Below are positions 60,512-64,000 of a stretch of 64,000 nucleotides of DNA, in pieces. The stretch is from Flavobacterium gilvum (lineage in GTDB: Bacteria > Bacteroidota > Bacteroidia > Flavobacteriales > Flavobacteriaceae), in assembly GCF_001761465.1 (NCBI RefSeq), contig NZ_CP017479.1, positions 434,001 to 498,000 of the forward strand. The letters are read 5' to 3'. The position numbers were made by a program, and so were the translations under genes. Position 1 is the stretch's first letter; the number at the start of each line of letters is the position of its first letter. The notes beneath the pieces were generated by a model. That model did no database searches, was not told where the DNA came from, and saw only the letters and a program-made list of their open reading frames with translations.

Positions 60512-61771
60512 TCAGTCTTTGATGGTCATTTTAACCAATTCAATCTTCTTATTTGTGGCTTCTTCTATGACAAAATGATAATTTTCGATGTTAAATTCGT
60601 CTCCTTTTTGAGGAATTTCTTTGGTAAAATTTACTATAAACCCTCCAAGTGTTCCATAAGATTCACTTTCGGGAATTGACAGTTTATAGGTCTGGTTTAA
60701 ATACTCAACATCAAAACGTGCTGAAAACAAAAAGGTTTTTTCATCAAGCTCTCGTTCGATTAATTCTTCGTCTGAATCATGTTCATCTTCAATTTCACCA
60801 AAAAGCTCCTCCACAATATCCTCAATCGTCAAAATCCCAGATGTTCCACCATATTCATCGAGAACAACCGCCACGCTCTTTCTTTTTTTAGTCAACAAAC
60901 TCATAGCATCTTTTACATAGATAGCTTCTGGGATAAACTCAACCGAAATAACAATTTCCTTTATAGAAGAAGGTTTTTTGAACAAATCAAACGAATGAAC
61001 GTACCCAATTATATCGTCGATTGAATTTTGATAAATCACAATTTTTGAATAACCTGTTTCAATAAATAACATTTTCAAATCCTCCAAAGATTCGCAAACT
61101 TCAATTGCTGCAATTTCGGTTCGTGGTGTCATTACATCTCGAGCCTTTGTCCCCGAAAAATCCAATGCATTTCTGAATATCTGTATTTCAGAATCCATTT
61201 CTTCTTGTTCATCTACGTTGCTCATTTGCTCGTTGATGTAATTTCCCAATTCTACTTTACTAAAATAAAGTTGCACCTGATCCCCTTCTGTTTTAAAAAA
61301 TCGTTTCAAAACAAAATCGGAAATCCAAATTAAAAAAGTAGATATAAAATAGAATATTTTGTAAAAGAAATAAGCGGGAATCGCAAAAAACTTAATCAGC
61401 GAATTGGCATAAATCTGAAAAAAAACTTTCGGAAGAAATTCAGCTGTTATTAAAACAATAAATGTCGAAATTACTGTTTGAATTATAAGGCTCGTAAAAT
61501 CGGAAAAATGAAGATTAAAACGCAAGAGCCAATCCATTAACAATTCGCCCATAAAAAAACCATAAACAACAAGCGCAACACTGTTGCCTATAAGCATTGC
61601 TGCAATAAATTTTGAGGGTTTCTCGGTAAGTTTGGTTAGAATTCTGGAAGTAAAACTGTCTTGTTTTTTTTCTAATTCCAAATAGATTTTATTCGAAGAG
61701 ATAAAAGCTATCTCCATTCCTGAAAAAAAAGCACATAGTATTAAACACAATATTATGACACTTATTTCCAT
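60512..61771 (-). CDS. CNNM/CorC-family membrane protein with CBS pair (hemolysin family)
   Basis: The 419-residue protein has a DUF21/CNNM membrane domain with three to four helices (about 1-165), a CBS pair (about 200-330: ARDVMTPRTEIAAIEVCESL, YVKDAMSLLTKKRKSVAVVL, DEYGGTSGILTIEDIVEEL) and the CorC_HlyC domain at the C-terminus (SARFDVEYLNQTYKL, YGTLGGFIVNFTKEIPQKGD). CNNM proteins act in Mg2+ transport or its regulation; the 'hemolysin' name is historical. GldE of gliding motility is in the same family, but gldD is not adjacent, so I do not assign it. Confidence 0.9.
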   Translation of the reverse strand: MEISVIILCLILCAFFSGMEIAFISSNKIYLELEKKQDSFTSRILTKLTEKPSKFIAAMLIGNSVALVVYGFFMGELLMDWLLRFNLHFSDFTSLIIQTVISTFIVLITAEFLPKVFFQIYANSLIKFFAIPAYFFYKIFYFISTFLIWISDFVLKRFFKTEGDQVQLYFSKVELGNYINEQMSNVDEQEEMDSEIQIFRNALDFSGTKARDVMTPRTEIAAIEVCESLEDLKMLFIETGYSKIVIYQNSIDDIIGYVHSFDLFKKPSSIKEIVISVEFIPEAIYVKDAMSLLTKKRKSVAVVLDEYGGTSGILTIEDIVEELFGEIEDEHDSDEELIERELDEKTFLFSARFDVEYLNQTYKLSIPESESYGTLGGFIVNFTKEIPQKGDEFNIENYHFVIEEATNKKIELVKMTIKD

Positions 61772-61776
61772 GATAT

Positions 61777-61968
61777 TTAGGATTGTTTATTTCTGTCTTC
61801 AAATTTCTTTGAAAATTTTCTTCTGAAGAAAAACATAAAAATAGCAAGACCGGCTATTATGAAACTTAACAAAGGACTTTCGCTGGTATTGCATTTTGTA
61901 TATCCATCGTATATAAAAAAGATTCCAAAAGCCAAGTAAAGATATGAGGTATATTTTAAGAAATTCAT
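61777..61968 (-). CDS. Small membrane protein, 63 residues
   Basis: The protein has two hydrophobic helices (about 7-22 and 33-50) and a Lys/Arg-rich C-terminus (RRKFSKKFEDRNKQS). It lies 5 bp upstream of the CNNM gene and 15 bp after lptC, which supports it being a real gene in the operon. No known function. Confidence 0.65.
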   Translation of the reverse strand: MNFLKYTSYLYLAFGIFFIYDGYTKCNTSESPLLSFIIAGLAIFMFFFRRKFSKKFEDRNKQS

Positions 61969-61983
61969 GTTGTTATTTTTTAA

Positions 61984-62538
61984 TTATTCCGAAGATTCAA
62001 CTTCTCCTTCTATTCGTTGTGAATTCACTGTATTGAAATCTTTGCTAAAATCAATTCCTTGTCCCGTCGAACCTCCTTTAGCATCGGTCAATTTAAACTT
62101 TTTTTCGGTATAAAACCATTGATTTTGCTGATCAAAATACAACTGCTCTGTCTCGAGCATCTGACCTGCTTCTGAAGTGATTTTTACTTTTCCCTGTAAA
62201 TCAATGATATTGGTCTGCTTGTACGAAATTGCATAATTCGACCTGATAAAAGTTTTTTTGCCTTTATTGTCATAAATTGTCACATCGACCCCTTTGGGAA
62301 ATTCGGTAAATGGAAATTCGACATTGGCATAATCATACATTTTGGGACTTATCAATATGGATTTTATTTTCCCGGAATCGGTGTATTTCAAATTCACGTT
62401 GTCGGCGTCACCGCTTGGCACAAATTCTGAATAATCATTTTTTTGGACTTCCTTAAAATTACTTTCACAGCCCAAAATCATGCTAACAATAATAATTAGC
62501 ATTGAAAATGATCGTAGATTTTTTTTGAAGAAAGCCAT
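61984..62538 (-). CDS. lptC: LptC-like LPS export lipoprotein
   Basis: The 184-residue protein has a signal peptide with a lipobox (SMILGC, Cys24) and an LptC/OstA-like beta-jellyroll: FPKGVDVTIYDNKGKKTFIR, DLQGKVKITSEAGQMLETEQ, LYFDQQNQWFYTEKKFKLTD. LptC bridges the LptBFG transporter and LptA in LPS export. It is a lipoprotein here rather than membrane-anchored by a helix as in E. coli. Start at 62538; an ATG at 62553 adds five residues. Confidence 0.85.
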   Translation of the reverse strand: MAFFKKNLRSFSMLIIIVSMILGCESNFKEVQKNDYSEFVPSGDADNVNLKYTDSGKIKSILISPKMYDYANVEFPFTEFPKGVDVTIYDNKGKKTFIRSNYAISYKQTNIIDLQGKVKITSEAGQMLETEQLYFDQQNQWFYTEKKFKLTDAKGGSTGQGIDFSKDFNTVNSQRIEGEVESSE

Positions 62539-62582
62539 AATTCGAAAAGTCAATTAATAAGGAGGTTTTATTTGACTAGTGA

Positions 62583-63845
62583 TTACTCAATTTTTCTTTG
62601 TCCGAACCATCTATCATTAAGAGAGAAACTCATTGAAAAATTAAAATAATTTTCCTGAACCAATCCTTTTGCCGTAGTTCCTTTTTGTCCAAATTCTAAA
62701 CCTATATTAATACCACTGGTAAAACTACCCATACTAGGTGGAATAGGCAATCCAAAACCTAACGTCAATGCCTTATCATCGATTTCTTCAGAATTGACAA
62801 TTGTTCCTGTCTTTGTATATCTCAAACCGCCTCTGTAAACCACTTTTTGATAATATTTGGAAAAAACATTAAAGTTTGGAACATAATACCCTCCCAAACT
62901 ATAACTTGAATATTTTCCATAAGTCGCTTTGTCTGACATATTGTAATCATTTGCCAAATCCCCTACATTTTGGAAAGTCATTTGAGTACCTACCATCCAT
63001 TTTTTGGTTTGTCCGGCACCAAATCCAAAAGACACTCTATCTGGAATTGTCATATCATGTCTTATCTCTTTTGAATCTTTAGCGTCAATAACGGCTGTAT
63101 TAAAATCAGAATTATAAGTAACCGTTGCAATCGTTTTTGTATTTGATGAAGATAATTTACTTTGAGGCGCATAAGTAAATCCACTATACAGATTCACTTT
63201 TTTGTATAGTTTGTGTTTATACATTATCCCAAAGTTTGTTGCAAAACCATTCAAATCTGCTTTATTTTCCTCATAAGTTCCTATTGGCACGCCCGAAATA
63301 TAGCCCAGATTTGAATTATTGATTCTTCCAAAATTATATTGTACATCGGCTCCAATCACTAAATTCGGAATAACGGTATATCCCAATGACAAAAAAGCTT
63401 TGTTTAACCCTCCGCTTCCTTTCATTACATTGTTTTCTCCGTCAGGATCTGTAGTAGTTGAATGAATATGATACCCAACCGAAGTATAAGGCAACAATCC
63501 AAATCCAACACTCATTTTTCCTAAAGGCAAGGAAACTGCCAAATAATCGAGAGTTGTTCTTTGTGCGTTTTCACTACCGGAATCTGTCTTCAAATTGGTA
63601 GCTGCATAATTTCCACCCATTGTAAAAGTGGTAAACCGCACACTGGCAAAACTGGCAGGGTTCAAAATATTAATATGAAGGCTGTCCTGCTCAACATTTA
63701 CACCTCCCATAGAACGATTTTCAATATTTCCTTTAAATCTCGATTCACCAAGTCCAAAAAAAGAATACGGAGAAGCAGATCCACTTTGAGCATTAGACAT
63801 CAGTGAAAAAAAGAAACATGCAACAACACTTATTTTCTTAATCAT
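62583..63845 (-). CDS. Outer-membrane beta-barrel protein (FadL/OmpP1-like pattern)
   Basis: The 420-residue protein has a signal peptide (KISVVACFFFSLMSNAQSG) and many alternating amphipathic strands, e.g. SFFGLGESRFKGNIENRSMG near residue 28, AVSLPLGKMSVGFGLLPYTS near 103, VSFGFGAGQTKKWMVGTQMT near 269, ending FNFSMSFSLNDRWF. It probably forms a transport barrel, with FadL-like features in the N-terminal part, but the substrate is unknown. Its ATG overlaps the stop codon of coaX (ATGA), so the two are translationally coupled. Confidence 0.8.
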   Translation of the reverse strand: MIKKISVVACFFFSLMSNAQSGSASPYSFFGLGESRFKGNIENRSMGGVNVEQDSLHINILNPASFASVRFTTFTMGGNYAATNLKTDSGSENAQRTTLDYLAVSLPLGKMSVGFGLLPYTSVGYHIHSTTTDPDGENNVMKGSGGLNKAFLSLGYTVIPNLVIGADVQYNFGRINNSNLGYISGVPIGTYEENKADLNGFATNFGIMYKHKLYKKVNLYSGFTYAPQSKLSSSNTKTIATVTYNSDFNTAVIDAKDSKEIRHDMTIPDRVSFGFGAGQTKKWMVGTQMTFQNVGDLANDYNMSDKATYGKYSSYSLGGYYVPNFNVFSKYYQKVVYRGGLRYTKTGTIVNSEEIDDKALTLGFGLPIPPSMGSFTSGINIGLEFGQKGTTAKGLVQENYFNFSMSFSLNDRWFGQRKIE

Positions 63846-64000
63846 TTTCCTATTTTATATTGAAAAATTTGATTCAAACTCTCTAAAAGAAAATTTGAAT
63901 TGGCAAATATGGTATTTTTTAATCGCATCGCCAAAAAATTAGCATCTCCACCCGTTAAAATTATTATAAAGTTTGGAAATTTGGACAGATATTCATCGAC
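63842..64000 (-). CDS. coaX: Type III pantothenate kinase, C-terminal end (runs off the window)
   Basis: Fifty-two codons precede the stop TGA at 63842. The protein end contains IIILTGGDANFLAMRLKNTI and FANSNFLLESLNQI, which match the C-terminus of CoaX (the LTGGDA adenosine region of the acetate/sugar kinase fold). The enzyme phosphorylates pantothenate, the first step of CoA synthesis. Its stop overlaps the next start (ATGA). The catalytic part is outside the window. Confidence 0.85.
   Translation of the reverse strand, partial: VDEYLSKFPNFIIILTGGDANFLAMRLKNTIFANSNFLLESLNQIFQYKIGK

Noticed and set aside
60512..61771. Assignment of the CNNM/CorC protein as GldE
   Set aside because: Same family, but no gld gene is adjacent and several CNNM paralogues are usual in Flavobacteriia.

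Overview
The window looks like chromosomal DNA of a Flavobacterium-type Bacteroidota. It is AT-rich, and many upstream regions carry the Bacteroidota promoter signature (TTG, 17-23 nt, TAnnTTTG) with no clear Shine-Dalgarno sequences. Lineage markers include a TamL-type lipoprotein, a PorT/SprT-like type IX secretion protein, a GYDIA-family GHMP kinase next to an HMG-CoA reductase, DUF5686 and DUF4382 proteins, and several lipoproteins. I saw no rRNA, tRNA, CRISPR array, prophage or intact insertion sequence. Nearly all of it is core-genome sequence; the unusual signals lie in the intergenic and leader regions.

Layout. 1-3720: methionine/SAM block, metX (partial) and metY on the minus strand, divergent from metK. 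The 703-bp gap between metY and metK holds two different control systems. On the metY side there are two tandem Met/Cys-rich leader peptides, each followed by an intrinsic terminator and each with a possible antiterminator pairing. On the metK side there is a SAM-II-like riboswitch. 3761-10976: purH-mreBCD-mrdA-rodA, the cell-shape operon. 11220-15866: an FtsX/MacB-type permease, a JmjC/cupin protein, accD and fbaA, with a duplicated 157-bp repeat between the first two. 15937-20838: tamL, an rRNA/tRNA methyltransferase, porT and the menaquinone methyltransferase. 21052-25762: a pectate lyase with a LacI-type operator, the folate genes folA and thyA, a CBM48 protein and a BFN/UVR nuclease-like protein. 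25926-29200: etfA, etfB and pdhB. 29263-35912: a DUF5686 outer-membrane protein, an AlkA-like glycosylase, and soluble plus membrane pyrophosphatases. 36013-46815: lipoproteins, a deoxynucleoside kinase, a C-terminal processing protease, surE, lpxB, a repeat cluster containing a clear MITE, a GNAT protein and comEC. 46884-54483: a thioredoxin-like protein, three tandem POT peptide transporters and a DPP-IV-like peptidase, forming a peptide-uptake block. 55119-57553: mevalonate-pathway genes. 57597-64000: an envelope-biogenesis block (PpiD-like foldase, CNNM/CorC protein, LptC, an outer-membrane protein, and partial coaX).

How the parts work together. MetX makes O-acetylhomoserine and MetY sulfhydrylates it to homocysteine, the precursor of methionine; MetK turns methionine into SAM. 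The sequence suggests that supply (metY-metX) is gated by translation of Met and Cys codons in leader peptides, while consumption (metK) is gated by SAM itself through RNA. I consider the tandem attenuator the most interesting item in the window. Secondary items are a 133-bp MITE with perfect 18-bp ends and a 10-bp target duplication, a 20-bp palindrome inside the etfA coding frame, and a Met/Cys/His-rich tail on the membrane pyrophosphatase.
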